Positions 52,630 to 61,310 are shown, numbered from the stretch's first letter. The stretch is DNA of 64,000 nucleotides from an uncultured Mucilaginibacter sp. (GCA_913775265.1 CAJYJH010000065.1:124001-188000); one strand, 5' to 3'. Translations and numbers: made by a program. The notes: generated by a model not told the origin, from the letters alone.

Positions 52630-53625
52630 TTAGTCGCGGATGTAAGGATAATCGTTCTGTACGTATACGTCAGTGTATAGTTCAGAAGCTTCCGGCCATG
52701 GTGACTCTTCTGCAAATTGTACAGCCTCGTCAACCTGAGCTTTTACTTTAGCCGCAATTTCTTCAAACCACTTTTCATCAGCATAACCTTCTTTTTCGAT
52801 GGCTTGTTTAACTATCTCAATCGGGTCTTTCAGTTTGTAGCTTTCTACCTCTTCTTTAGTACGGTATTTTTGCGGGTCAGACATAGAGTGACCTTTGTAG
52901 CGGTAAGTGCGCGCTTCCAGGAAGGTTGGTCCTTCACCTGCACGGGCACGTTGTGCTGCCTCGTCCATAGCGTTGTGTACTGCAACCGGGTCCATACCAT
53001 CAACAGGTGATGAAGGAATACCGTAAGGGATACCTAATTTATAGATGTCAACCTCGGCAGTAGTACGTGCTACCGAAGTACCCATAGCGTAACCGTTGTT
53101 TTCGCAAACAAAAATCACAGGTAGCTTCCATAAGGCAGCCATGTTAAAAGTTTCGTTTAAGGCTCCCTGGCGTACAGCGCCATCGCCCATATAACAAACA
53201 CATAGATGATCGGTACCTTTAAATTTCTCGGCAAATGCAATACCGGCACCCAAAGGTATCTGGCCGCCTACAATGCCGTGTCCGCCATAAAAGTTATTTT
53301 CTTTATCAAACATGTGCATAGAGCCACCTTTGCCTTTAGAGCAACCGGTTGCTTTACCATACATTTCGGCCATGATTGCTTTTGGAGTTGTTCCTTTAGC
53401 TAATGCGTGAGCATGATCGCGATAAGCAGTGATCATACTATCTTCATGTTTTAATGCAGATACAGCTCCGGCTAATACGGCCTCTTGACCAATGTATAAA
53501 TGACAAAATCCTCTGATTTTCTGCTGTCCGTATAACTGTCCTGTCTTTTCTTCGAACTTACGCATTAAAAGCATCAGTTCGTACCACATCAGGTAGGTGT
53601 CTTTAGTTATTGCGATTGAACTCAT
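52630..53625 (-). CDS. pdhA: Pyruvate dehydrogenase E1 component, alpha subunit
   Basis: Thiamine-diphosphate-dependent alpha subunit (331 aa). The TPP motif starts at CVCYMGDGAVRQGALNETFN and ends in VIFVCENNGYAMGTS. The phosphorylation-loop region reads YRYKGHSMSDPQKYRTKEEV. Forms a heterotetramer with an E1-beta encoded elsewhere. First gene of the pdhA-pdhC transcript. A TAGATTTG on the minus strand at 53660-53667 may be its -7 element. Confidence 0.95.
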   Translation of the reverse strand: MSSIAITKDTYLMWYELMLLMRKFEEKTGQLYGQQKIRGFCHLYIGQEAVLAGAVSALKHEDSMITAYRDHAHALAKGTTPKAIMAEMYGKATGCSKGKGGSMHMFDKENNFYGGHGIVGGQIPLGAGIAFAEKFKGTDHLCVCYMGDGAVRQGALNETFNMAALWKLPVIFVCENNGYAMGTSVARTTAEVDIYKLGIPYGIPSSPVDGMDPVAVHNAMDEAAQRARAGEGPTFLEARTYRYKGHSMSDPQKYRTKEEVESYKLKDPIEIVKQAIEKEGYADEKWFEEIAAKVKAQVDEAVQFAEESPWPEASELYTDVYVQNDYPYIRD

Positions 53626-53659
53626 TTATTAAACAATCAATTTCTGTTTTTAGGATGCG

Positions 53660-53667
53660 CAAATCTA
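53660..53667 (-). promoter_or_regulatory. -7 promoter element of pdhA
   Basis: TAGATTTG on the minus strand, matching TAnnTTTG, 34 nt upstream of the pdhA start. A T-rich run sits where the -33 element should be, without a clear TTG. Confidence 0.45.
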
Positions 53668-53798
53668 ATTATATCCTTGAAAAAAAAGGATTATAGGACA
53701 CAATACTTTAAAAATATTTTATCTTGCGCACCGCAAAAGCAACTTTTTTTTGCTTCAGGCGTACAACAGTTAATTTTAAAATAATTTGTTTTCCAGAC

Positions 53799-53828
53799 TT
53801 GGATATATAGAAAGTTTATATAGCTTTG
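53799..53828 (+). promoter_or_regulatory. Promoter of the NlpC/P60 peptidase gene
   Basis: TTG at 53799-53801 and TAGCTTTG at 53821-53828, 19 nt apart, match the Bacteroidota primary sigma consensus. A 12-nt palindrome-like GACACCAGTGTC (53841-53852) lies in the leader before the ATG at 53902. Confidence 0.6.
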
Positions 53829-53901
53829 TCTTTAACAATAGACACCAGTGTCCATTTTAATAAACAAGTACTGAATTTAAACCCTGATAACTGTTGATTA
53901 G

Positions 53902-54450
53902 ATGAAGAAACTGTTTTTAGCTACTGCCTTGTTTCTGAGCGTTTTGAGCACACAAGCGCAAACAAAAAATGTTCCAAACCAGGCAGAGGTAGAAAGTGAT
54001 GAAGATAAGAGTTTAGCTAAAGGTTACTTTTCTCAAATTATGGGTGTAGCGATGTCTGCTACCTCGAACGTAAAATTATTTCAGTTTGTATATGATTGGA
54101 TCGGCACCCCTTACCATTTGGGTGGCGATACCAAAAGTGGTATAGATTGCTCCGGTTTTGCTTACCAGTTATATACTAAAGTATTTAACACTGCTATAGG
54201 TAACAATAGCCGTAATATTTTCAGCATGGTTAACCCGGTTGGAAAAGAGGAGCTGAAAGAAGGAGATTTAGTTTTCTTTAAAATACACAGCCGTGCTATT
54301 ACTCACGTTGGCGTATACATTGGCAACGGCAAATTTGCTCATGCCTCATCAAGTAAAGGCGTAATGATAAGCTACCTGGCCGATCCGTACTGGACGCGTT
54401 ATTATTATAAAGGCGGCCGTTTATTAGCAGATGCCCCTCAGACTAACTAA
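53902..54450 (+). CDS. C40-family peptidase (NlpC/P60)
   Basis: Secreted peptidoglycan endopeptidase-like protein (182 aa). Signal peptide about 1-19 (FLATALFLSVLSTQAQ). The NlpC/P60 domain (about 60-175) has the catalytic Cys83 in GIDCSGFAYQLY, His135 in ITHVGVYIGNG and a third polar residue His147 in FAHASSSKGV. Expected to cleave cell-wall peptide cross-links in the periplasm. Single gene with its own promoter and a strong terminator. Confidence 0.92.
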   Translation: MKKLFLATALFLSVLSTQAQTKNVPNQAEVESDEDKSLAKGYFSQIMGVAMSATSNVKLFQFVYDWIGTPYHLGGDTKSGIDCSGFAYQLYTKVFNTAIGNNSRNIFSMVNPVGKEELKEGDLVFFKIHSRAITHVGVYIGNGKFAHASSSKGVMISYLADPYWTRYYYKGGRLLADAPQTN

Positions 54451-54469
54451 CATATAAAAGTTGTTTTTT

Positions 54470-54499
54470 AAAAAGCTCCCTTTTGCAAGGGAGCTTTTT
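54470..54499. terminator. Strong bidirectional terminator
   Basis: AAAAAGCTCCCTT (54470-54482) and AAGGGAGCTTTTT (54487-54499) form a perfect 13-bp stem with a TTGC loop. Runs of T (plus strand) and A (minus strand T) flank it, so it serves the convergent peptidase and small membrane protein genes. Confidence 0.9.
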
Positions 54500-54507
54500 T
54501 TATGCCT

Positions 54508-54693
54508 TTATTCGGCGTCTTTAGTATTTTTGATCAGGCCTATACCCGAGAAGAAGAATAGTAATGCAATAATGCCGATTACCAGCAAATTGGTAGTATT
54601 ACCACTGCGCTGTATTACCTGCAAGCCGGTATAAATTAACCCGATTATACCCAACACAGTAAGTATAAATCCGAAAGTACGCTTCATGTTCAT
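54508..54693 (-). CDS. Small two-helix membrane protein
   Basis: A 61-aa protein of unknown function with two transmembrane helices (about 8-27 and 36-55) joined by a short loop (IQRSGNTTN) and a charged tail (KNTKDAE). ATG at 54693 or the second Met at 54687 could start it. Supported by its position directly before a bidirectional terminator and divergent from slipin. Confidence 0.6.
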   Translation of the reverse strand: MNMKRTFGFILTVLGIIGLIYTGLQVIQRSGNTTNLLVIGIIALLFFFSGIGLIKNTKDAE

Positions 54694-54764
54694 AATAATT
54701 TTATTTAGGAGTTGACTAAGAGATTGTAATATGTTTTATATTTATTCACTTATAACATCATTTT

Positions 54765-55700
54765 ATGACAGGCGTTTGGATTATTCTCGTTATTTTAATA
54801 ATTATTTTATCTACCTCGTTTGTAACCATCAGGCAAGGCACTATTGGTGTGGTTACTGTTTTTGGTAAATACCGCCGTATTTTGCTCCCAGGGCTGAATT
54901 TTAAGATTCCGCTTATCGAAGTTCTTTATTCTCGCATTTCTATCCAAAATCGTTCTGTTGAATTAGAATTTCAAGCGGTAACAGTTGACCAGGCTAACGT
55001 ATATTTTAAAGCTATGCTGCTTTACTCGGTACTTAATCAAAGTGAAGAAGCCATTAAAGCTGTAGCTTTTAAATTTGTGGACGAACGTAACTTGATGCAG
55101 GCACTGGTACGCACGGTTGAAGGTTCGATCAGGGCTTATGTAGCCACCAAGCGCCAAAGCGATGTACTGATATTGCGCCGAGAGATAGTAGAGCATGTAA
55201 AAGACCAAATCGATAATATCCTGGAAGGCTGGGGTTACCATTTACAGGACTTACAGCTCAATGATATCACCTTTGATGATGTGATTATGAAATCGATGAG
55301 CCAGGTTGTGGCATCTAATAACCTGAAAGCTGCTGCAGAGAATGAAGGTCAGGCTTTGTTAATCACTAAGACCAAAGCAGCTGAGGCCGAAGGTAACGCT
55401 ATTAAAATTGCCGCTGAAGCTGAACGCCAAGCATCGCAATTGCGCGGTCAGGGTGTAGCTCTGTTCCGAGAGGAAGTAGCTAAGGGTATGACGGTTGCTG
55501 CCAATGAAATGCACAAGGCAGATATGGACACCTCTGTCATTTTGTTTACCATGTGGACTGAAGCTATCAAGCATTTTTCTGAAAACTCTAAGGGTAACGT
55601 CATCTTCCTGGATGGCTCGGCAGACAGTATGCAGAAAACTATGAAAGAAATGATGAGTTTACAGCAACTGAAAACTGACGAAATAAAATACAAACAGTAG
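54765..55700 (+). CDS. Slipin (SPFH/band 7 membrane protein)
   Basis: SPFH-domain protein (311 aa). An N-terminal membrane helix (about 3-22) is followed by the band-7 domain (GTIGVVTVFGKYRRILLPGLNF, RNLMQALVRTVEGSIRAYVA) and an Ala/Glu-rich helical segment (KTKAAEAEGNAIKIAAEAER) that mediates oligomer formation. Family members organise membrane microdomains and often influence proteases. No NfeD-type partner gene is adjacent, which is unusual for bacterial slipins. Confidence 0.92.
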   Translation: MTGVWIILVILIIILSTSFVTIRQGTIGVVTVFGKYRRILLPGLNFKIPLIEVLYSRISIQNRSVELEFQAVTVDQANVYFKAMLLYSVLNQSEEAIKAVAFKFVDERNLMQALVRTVEGSIRAYVATKRQSDVLILRREIVEHVKDQIDNILEGWGYHLQDLQLNDITFDDVIMKSMSQVVASNNLKAAAENEGQALLITKTKAAEAEGNAIKIAAEAERQASQLRGQGVALFREEVAKGMTVAANEMHKADMDTSVILFTMWTEAIKHFSENSKGNVIFLDGSADSMQKTMKEMMSLQQLKTDEIKYKQ

Positions 55701-55778
55701 TTAAAAAATATATGCATTTAACTAAACCTTAAGGGCCGATTTTCGTCAAAAGCACATAGATAAACTATACTTCTTTTG

Positions 55779-56348
55779 ATGAAACACCGATATGTGCGAT
55801 TGATGCTGGCTTTGGTATGTTGCCTGCTGGGCAGCAGCGTGGTTAGGGCGCAATCTTACCGGCAGCTTACTGCCGATGATTTTACCGGACCTATACCGCC
55901 CAACAGCGGCTTTTACGTGGCTCACACCAGCTGCAATGTGTTCATGAATTATAATGTGCGGAATTCGCGCAGTAACTATCATCTTACTTTCGACATTCAG
56001 CTTAAGCTCAATCGCGAGCGGTCTTGGTTAAACAGGAAGATAGCTAATACGCCGGAGTCGCTGGCGCAGGTGTTAAGGCACGAGCAGGGGCATTACCAAA
56101 TTGCCTATTTGATGCAGCAGGAAATGATCAGGGAGCTAAACGCTTATCATTACACCGGTGATTATCAACGCCAGGCCAATGCAATATTTAAACGCATCGA
56201 CGACAAATACCGCCAGATGAATGAGGACTATGATGAAGACACCCAACATATGCAAAACCGCAAACAGCAGACCGCATGGGTTAATTTCTTAGACCGCGAA
56301 CTGATACGCTCCGGTAGCTTGGCTGCCAATAAATATAATGATTATTAA
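55779..56348 (+). CDS. DUF922-family putative secreted Zn-dependent protease
   Basis: Secreted protein (189 aa). ATG 55779 is preferred over the TTG one codon earlier. Signal peptide ends SSVVRAQ. The zinc-protease-like motif LRHEQGHYQIAY supplies His101, Glu102 and His105 (HExxH). Upstream strands include YRQLTADDFTGPIPPNSGF, typical of DUF922. Proteolytic activity is inferred from the motif only. Confidence 0.8.
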   Translation: MKHRYVRLMLALVCCLLGSSVVRAQSYRQLTADDFTGPIPPNSGFYVAHTSCNVFMNYNVRNSRSNYHLTFDIQLKLNRERSWLNRKIANTPESLAQVLRHEQGHYQIAYLMQQEMIRELNAYHYTGDYQRQANAIFKRIDDKYRQMNEDYDEDTQHMQNRKQQTAWVNFLDRELIRSGSLAANKYNDY

Positions 56349-56394
56349 AAGCGATTTATTTAACAACTATTAAGGTAACTTAAATTGCTATAAA

Positions 56395-56427
56395 CAGAAA
56401 AAGTCCGGTCGTGCCGGACTTTTTCTG
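56395..56427. terminator. Bidirectional terminator between DUF922 and DUF4197 genes
   Basis: CAGAAAAAGTCCGG (56395-56408) and CCGGACTTTTTCTG (56414-56427) form a perfect 14-bp stem with a 5-nt loop between convergent genes. Confidence 0.88.
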
Positions 56428-56442
56428 TTGTATATAAAGCGA

Positions 56443-57198
56443 TTAACTATTAGTTTTCTTCTGTACGTAGCCAAACACTTTTTGCAGTAACGGCGTAGTG
56501 CGCGAGGCAAAGTTGCTACGGATATTCAGTTCCTCCAAAGCGATGCGGTAAAACAAGCCTTCTATAGCTTTTTGAGTTACGTACGCGTCCAGGTCAGGAT
56601 TGATTTTGTTGAATGTTAACGGTATGCGGTTATACTGCGTAGCCAACTGACTGTAATAGCGTGTGGCTCCTACTTTTGATAAGCTGTTATGGATTACCGG
56701 CATAAACTCAGAAGTTAGCTGGTCGGTAGTGGTGCGCCTGAAGTATTGCGTAGCTGCATCTTTACTGCTACCTAACAATATATTGGCTACATCCTGTACG
56801 CTCATCTGTTTAATGGCCGAGATAAATATAGGCTTAGCTTTACCGGCAGCATCCTCAGCAGCACGATTGAGCGAAAGGATCACGTCATCGCACAATTTGT
56901 TAAAGCCAAGTTTACGTAACGTATTTTCAGCCTTTTGTGCCTCTGGTGGGAACAGCAGTTTAATGGCTGCATTACCAAAAAAACCGTTAACTGCCGAGAG
57001 CTGACTTGTGCTTTTATCGGTGCCTAACTCTAAAGCCTGTTTAAGGCCGCTTACCATTTCTAAATTAGAGGGTACGCTTTGCGCAGGGCTATTGCTGTAA
57101 ACACCGCCTTGCGTACCGGTTGCCGCAGTTAAAGTATCGCAACCAGCATTTGCCGTAAGGGCTAACAGCAATGGAGTTAATAAAACAATCTTGTTCAT
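56443..57198 (-). CDS. DUF4197 domain-containing lipoprotein
   Basis: Exported protein (251 aa) of the DUF4197 family, function unknown. I use ATG 57198 (MNKIVLLTPLLLALTANAGC), which gives a lipoprotein signal with lipobox ANAGC; an in-frame ATG 39 codons upstream adds no recognisable sequence. The helical domain includes SGLKQALELGTDKSTSQLS, GFFGNAAIKLLFPPEAQKAE and IEGLFYRIALEELNIRSN, matching the family's conserved order. It lies 41 nt after the Pit gene and may be its third operon member. Confidence 0.85.
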   Translation of the reverse strand: MNKIVLLTPLLLALTANAGCDTLTAATGTQGGVYSNSPAQSVPSNLEMVSGLKQALELGTDKSTSQLSAVNGFFGNAAIKLLFPPEAQKAENTLRKLGFNKLCDDVILSLNRAAEDAAGKAKPIFISAIKQMSVQDVANILLGSSKDAATQYFRRTTTDQLTSEFMPVIHNSLSKVGATRYYSQLATQYNRIPLTFNKINPDLDAYVTQKAIEGLFYRIALEELNIRSNFASRTTPLLQKVFGYVQKKTNS

Positions 57199-57239
57199 AA
57201 GTACAAATAGGACAACCGGGGAGCCGGAAAGTTTAAGCC

Positions 57240-58247
57240 CTATACGTAATGCATAATGGTGAATACTATAGCTGCTACTAAGGCTGAGATTGGGATGGTA
57301 ATAATCCAGGCCCAAACCAGGTTAATAGTAACGCCCCAGCGTACAGCCGATACCCTTTTGGTTAAACCTACACCAATGATAGAACCGGTGATGGTATGCG
57401 TGGTAGATACAGGGATACCTAAACGCTCAGTCATAAACAGGGTTATGGCACCCGCAGTTTCGGCACTTACACCCTCAAGCGGAGTAACCTTGGTAATTTT
57501 GCTACCCATGGTTTTTACAATTTTCCAACCGCCAGACATCGTACCTAAGGCGATAGCGCTGTAACAAGCCAGCGGAATCCAATCAGGCATTTTATCGCCG
57601 TTGGCAATATTGCCCGATGTAAACAAAGCTACATAAATAATACCCATTACCTTTTGTGCATCGTTACCACCATGAGCAAAGCTTAATGCTGCTGATGAGA
57701 TTAACTGTACGCTCTTGAACCAACGCTCGGCAACCGCCGGACGGAAGTTTTTGAAAATATGCAGGATGATAATAGTAATAACGTAGGCTATGAATAGGCC
57801 GATTAAAGGAGCTAAAAATATGTAAGCTGCAATTCTTAATATTGATGTTGCATCAACTGCCGTAATCGGGTTAACACCTAAAAACAGCGCATTTGTCATA
57901 CCCGCACCGGCAAAACCGCCAATTAATGTATGCGACGAACTTGATGGTATACCAAACCACCAGGTCAGCAAGTTCCAGGCAATGGCAGCAACTAAACCAG
58001 CCAGAATCACATCCATAGTGATAAAGTGCTCGTGCACGGTTTTAGCAACGGTGTTGGCCACCTTGTGTTCTTTAATCAGGAAGAAGGCCAAAAAGTTGAA
58101 GGCGGCAGCCCAAATTACAGCCTGAAAAGGGGTAAGTACTTTGGTAGAAACTATAGTAGCAATAGAGTTGGCCGCATCATGAAAACCGTTTATAAAATCA
58201 AATATCAACGCCAGGCAAACTACTACAACAAGCAGGGTGGTAACCAT
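57240..58247 (-). CDS. pit: Low-affinity inorganic phosphate transporter, PiT family
   Basis: Phosphate/cation symporter (335 aa) with about ten transmembrane helices. The PiT signatures are duplicated: FINGFHDAANSIATIVST near the N-terminus and SFAHGGNDAQKVMGII in the centre. GIPVSTTHTITGSIIGVG ends the second half. Uptake of phosphate or metal-phosphate. It lies 20 nt downstream of the DUF47 gene, the classic Pit partner. Confidence 0.94.
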   Translation of the reverse strand: MVTTLLVVVVCLALIFDFINGFHDAANSIATIVSTKVLTPFQAVIWAAAFNFLAFFLIKEHKVANTVAKTVHEHFITMDVILAGLVAAIAWNLLTWWFGIPSSSSHTLIGGFAGAGMTNALFLGVNPITAVDATSILRIAAYIFLAPLIGLFIAYVITIIILHIFKNFRPAVAERWFKSVQLISSAALSFAHGGNDAQKVMGIIYVALFTSGNIANGDKMPDWIPLACYSAIALGTMSGGWKIVKTMGSKITKVTPLEGVSAETAGAITLFMTERLGIPVSTTHTITGSIIGVGLTKRVSAVRWGVTINLVWAWIITIPISALVAAIVFTIMHYV

Positions 58248-58267
58248 GTAGGTGAGGGATAAAGTAA

Positions 58268-58918
58268 TTAAGCGTTTTTAACTAATATTGATTCCATTAC
58301 GTTGGCAGCATCTTCGCACATATCAGTGGCGGTTTCTAAGGCTGCTAATATCTCTTTGTATTTAATCAGGCGCAAGGCGTCTTTCTCGTATAAAAACAAA
58401 TCGGCAACGGCGCGGTCAAATATATAATCTGCCTGATTTTCTACACTGTTAATGCGTATGCACGAATCGGCAATGTTGCGCACGTTCTTTAAGTCTTTTA
58501 GCTCTTTTACCGCTTTCTCCAAATCGATGCTACCCTGATGGATTAGCTCTGATAATTTTACGATAGGCTCAGTGTACTCTTCGATGTTATATAACATCAT
58601 CCGGTTGGCAGAGCCCTGAATGTAATCGGCAACGTCATCAATAGCGGTAGCTAAAGCGTGGATATCCTCGCGGTCGAAGGGCGTGATAAAGTTTTTGCCT
58701 AACTCCAGATAAATCTGGTGCGTTAGCTCATCACCTTTACTTTCCAGTCGGTCAATTTGTTTAAACAGTTCGGTACGCTCCGCAACATTTTTATTGTTGA
58801 CAGCCTCTACCAAAACCGCACCCATTGCTACCACATTGTTAGCAGCCTGTTCAAATAACGGGAAAAATACCTTTTTGTCTTTTGGAACAAAATACTGGAA
58901 TATGCTATTTAATGACAT
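58268..58918 (-). CDS. DUF47-family phosphate transport regulator (PhoU-like)
   Basis: Soluble helical-bundle protein (216 aa) of the DUF47/PhoU-like group that regulates Pit transporters. Acidic metal-binding motifs typical of PhoU folds: ERTELFKQIDRLESKGDEL, FDREDIHALATAIDDVADYI and LETATDMCEDAANV. First gene of the DUF47-pit(-DUF4197) operon. The promoter at 58938-58971 has PHO-box-like repeats. Confidence 0.92.
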   Translation of the reverse strand: MSLNSIFQYFVPKDKKVFFPLFEQAANNVVAMGAVLVEAVNNKNVAERTELFKQIDRLESKGDELTHQIYLELGKNFITPFDREDIHALATAIDDVADYIQGSANRMMLYNIEEYTEPIVKLSELIHQGSIDLEKAVKELKDLKNVRNIADSCIRINSVENQADYIFDRAVADLFLYEKDALRLIKYKEILAALETATDMCEDAANVMESILVKNA

Positions 58919-58937
58919 TTTGATTCAATAGTTTCTG

Positions 58938-58971
58938 CAAAGGTAACTTGATTATGTTAAATTAATGTTAA
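58938..58971 (-). promoter_or_regulatory. PHO-box-like promoter of the DUF47-pit operon
   Basis: On the minus strand two TTAACA boxes (58971-58966 and 58960-58955) are 11 bp apart, followed after 9 nt by the -7 element TACCTTTG (58945-58938). No -33 TTG is present. TTAACA repeats spaced by 5 nt are the known Bacillus PhoP box form, and the arrangement mirrors the four-box promoter at 32560. The distal box overlaps the stop codon of the kinase gene. Confidence 0.65.
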
Positions 58972-60029
58972 CTCTTTAATACAGGTAACATTTGAAAAGG
59001 CAACTGTTTTACTTTTTGTAATGTAAATCCAAATGTTGAACCCACACCTTCAGTGCTACGTACATTAATGGTTTGCTGATGGGCCTCGATAATATGCTTT
59101 ACAATAGCTAAACCTAAGCCAGAGCCACCAACCTCGCGCGAACGGCTGCTATCTATCCTGAAAAAACGCTCGAATAACCGGGGCAGATATTTTTCGTTGA
59201 TGCCGGCACCATCATCTGTTACTTCTACCAGTATTTGATCATGCAGTTCAAACAAGCTAACAGATGTGCTGCCACCCTGCTTGCCGTATTTAAAAGAGTT
59301 ATCAATCAAATTAATCAGTACCTGGCATATCTTATCGCGATCTGCCCGCACTAAAAACGCCTCGTCATATTTTTGCTTAAAAATAAGTTTGATGTGATGC
59401 TGCTTAGCGCGGAGCTCTAATTGTTCAAATACTTCTTTCACCAAATCATTTATCCTGAATTTAGTATAATTGATAGGAATCTCGCCGGTTTCGAGTTTAG
59501 ATATCTCGTTCAGGTCATTAATCAAATAACTCAGCCGGTCAACATTACGCTGCGCTTTTTTCAAAAACTGCAGGGTCATGTCTTTATCATCGGCCTCATC
59601 ATCTAATATGGCTTCAATGTATCCCTGTATAGCAAACAAGGGGGTTTTAAACTCGTGAGAGATATTAGACAAAAACTCCTTACGAAATTTTTCCTGACGG
59701 CGCAGTTCCTCAATTTCCACCTTTTTTTCGCGAGCCCAGTCTTTTACCTCTTTTTCTACATCGCCAATTGGGTCAACGCTGGTCGACTCACCTAAAGCGT
59801 CACGCAGATCGCGACCCAGTTTGAGGTTATGAATTAGTTTGTAGATGAGTTTGATCTTGGAGTAAAGGTACTTCTCGATGAGGTAGTAAAAAACGATGTA
59901 GCTGGTAACGAAGCCTACAAAGAAGGTAATGGTTACATCATACCATTTGTGCTGAAAATAGAAGTTAACTCCCGATAAGGCTAAGGCTACCGCCAGTGCA
60001 TTAATAAATACCAGTACACTGAGTTTCAT
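58968..60029 (-). CDS. PhoR-like sensor histidine kinase
   Basis: Membrane kinase (353 aa) with two N-terminal helices (about 4-22 and 33-52) and almost no periplasmic domain. A short linker leads to HisKA with His125 in FLSNISHEFKTPL and HATPase with NLIDNSFKYGKQ, VTDDGAGINEKYL and GSGLGLAIVKHII. This compact layout and the next operon (DUF47-Pit) point to a phosphate-sensing PhoR, although no PAS domain is seen and the response regulator is not adjacent. Only 9 nt separate it from the methyltransferase gene upstream. Confidence 0.85.
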   Translation of the reverse strand: MKLSVLVFINALAVALALSGVNFYFQHKWYDVTITFFVGFVTSYIVFYYLIEKYLYSKIKLIYKLIHNLKLGRDLRDALGESTSVDPIGDVEKEVKDWAREKKVEIEELRRQEKFRKEFLSNISHEFKTPLFAIQGYIEAILDDEADDKDMTLQFLKKAQRNVDRLSYLINDLNEISKLETGEIPINYTKFRINDLVKEVFEQLELRAKQHHIKLIFKQKYDEAFLVRADRDKICQVLINLIDNSFKYGKQGGSTSVSLFELHDQILVEVTDDGAGINEKYLPRLFERFFRIDSSRSREVGGSGLGLAIVKHIIEAHQQTINVRSTEGVGSTFGFTLQKVKQLPFQMLPVLKS

Positions 60030-60038
60030 AGTACAAAG

Positions 60039-60740
60039 TTAATCTTTATATATGATAACCTGCCATCTGAAAGCCCATTTCCAGGTGATGTGATACCGTT
60101 TAATGCCGGCCCTTTTCAGCAACGTTTTTAGCTCTTTACGCTTAAAACTCCGCTTTACCGACAGCGGCCCATCGTGCGCCATCATTGGGTTGGGAATAAA
60201 GAATTTGAATATAAATTTAAGGGAGTAGTACAAAAGCCAGTGCCGATGTAAATCGGTGATGATCACTCCCCGCCTGGAGCAGTCCAGCATCTTTTGAACC
60301 AAGGCAATCCAGGCATCATCCTCAAAGTGGTGGGAGAACAGGCTGGATAAAACGATATCAAACTGGTTGGTGCGCAAATCCGGACTCATCACTTCGGTTT
60401 GCAGGTAATCAATATTACTATACGCTGCGGTTGCACGGCGTGCATATTCTACAGCTGCCGGTGCAGCGTCTACGCCGGTTAATTGCAAAGGCAATCGATT
60501 TTTTTGTGCCCAAACAGCAATAGCCTGCAATGCATCGCCACCGCCGCAACCCCAATCGCTGATGTGGTCGCTGTCCTTTACCGGAAATTGCTGTAATGCT
60601 TTTATTAAAGCTTTATGACCGCCAAACCAAGCGTTTAAGTCGCCCAAGCCTTTCAGTACCGGATCGAGCTCGTCGGCCGGCAGGGCAAAGTCGTCCATAA
60701 TTTCGTCTACACCGGTGATACGTTTGCGCAGGTTGGCCAT
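60039..60740 (-). CDS. SAM-dependent methyltransferase of the type III PKS locus
   Basis: Class I methyltransferase (233 aa). The SAM-binding motif I is ISDWGCGGGDALQAIA (about 60-75), followed by QLTGVDAAPAAVEYARR and FDIVLSSLFSHHFEDD. The C-terminal part is hydrophobic and basic (HWLLYYSLKFIFKF), suggesting a lipid-like substrate. Located 3 nt after the deoxyribonucleotidase gene. Likely O- or C-methylates the polyketide product, by analogy with phenolic-lipid clusters. Confidence 0.82.
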   Translation of the reverse strand: MANLRKRITGVDEIMDDFALPADELDPVLKGLGDLNAWFGGHKALIKALQQFPVKDSDHISDWGCGGGDALQAIAVWAQKNRLPLQLTGVDAAPAAVEYARRATAAYSNIDYLQTEVMSPDLRTNQFDIVLSSLFSHHFEDDAWIALVQKMLDCSRRGVIITDLHRHWLLYYSLKFIFKFFIPNPMMAHDGPLSVKRSFKRKELKTLLKRAGIKRYHITWKWAFRWQVIIYKD

Positions 60741-60743
60741 AGT

Positions 60744-61274
60744 TTAAGCTTCGGCTTCTAATAAAGTGATAACTTCGTTCCAATTATTTACCCTCGAATG
60801 GTGGGTAAGGGTAGTATTGTGATAGGCGGTGAACATAATTGGCTTTCCTTTAAAATAATCGAGATTTTTAGGATAGTCGTCAATCATGTAGTCGGTATTG
60901 ATAATGCTTTTATCACCGCAAAAAATGATATTACGCCAGCTGATGAAAGGGAAATGCTCATTAAGCCAATGCAGTTTTTCGGGCAAACTCAACGGAAACT
61001 CCATGGCAGCCGATACTACATAGATTTCAAAGTTCTCCATCAGCTTTTGTACAGCCTCTACTGCACCTTGCATCAAAGGAATAGTTTGAAAGAAGCCCGG
61101 TGTGTAAATGTATTTTCGTACTAAACCTGCTTCAGGAAAAAACTCGTCCGAAGATCGTCCTATCAAATGTTCGCGGGTATGTTTAATGCCGTAATCGCGT
61201 TCGTACCAGTTTAAAATTTGCATTTCGATGTCGGCCAGCACACCGTCCATATCAATAGCTATCGTTTTCTTCAT
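60744..61274 (-). CDS. 5'(3')-deoxyribonucleotidase-like HAD phosphatase
   Basis: Cytoplasmic HAD-superfamily protein (176 aa) of the NT5C type. The nucleophile motif is IAIDMDGVLADIE with Asp8 and Asp10; motif II is VVSAAMEFP, and the late acidic motif is YMIDDYPKNL. Dephosphorylates deoxyribonucleotides in the characterised family. Its role inside the polyketide operon is not obvious; it may simply be a co-transcribed housekeeping gene. It lies 36 nt after the FAD oxidoreductase. Confidence 0.87.
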   Translation of the reverse strand: MKKTIAIDMDGVLADIEMQILNWYERDYGIKHTREHLIGRSSDEFFPEAGLVRKYIYTPGFFQTIPLMQGAVEAVQKLMENFEIYVVSAAMEFPLSLPEKLHWLNEHFPFISWRNIIFCGDKSIINTDYMIDDYPKNLDYFKGKPIMFTAYHNTTLTHHSRVNNWNEVITLLEAEA

Positions 61275-61310
61275 GCTTCAGTTCAATAATTTATTGGCCG
61301 GATCTTACTG

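Noticed and set aside
53731..53756. AAGCAA/TTGCTT hairpin with a T-run upstream of the NlpC/P60 gene, considered as a terminator
   Set aside because: The stem is only 6 bp, the T-run is in the loop and no gene reads into it from the left on the plus strand.
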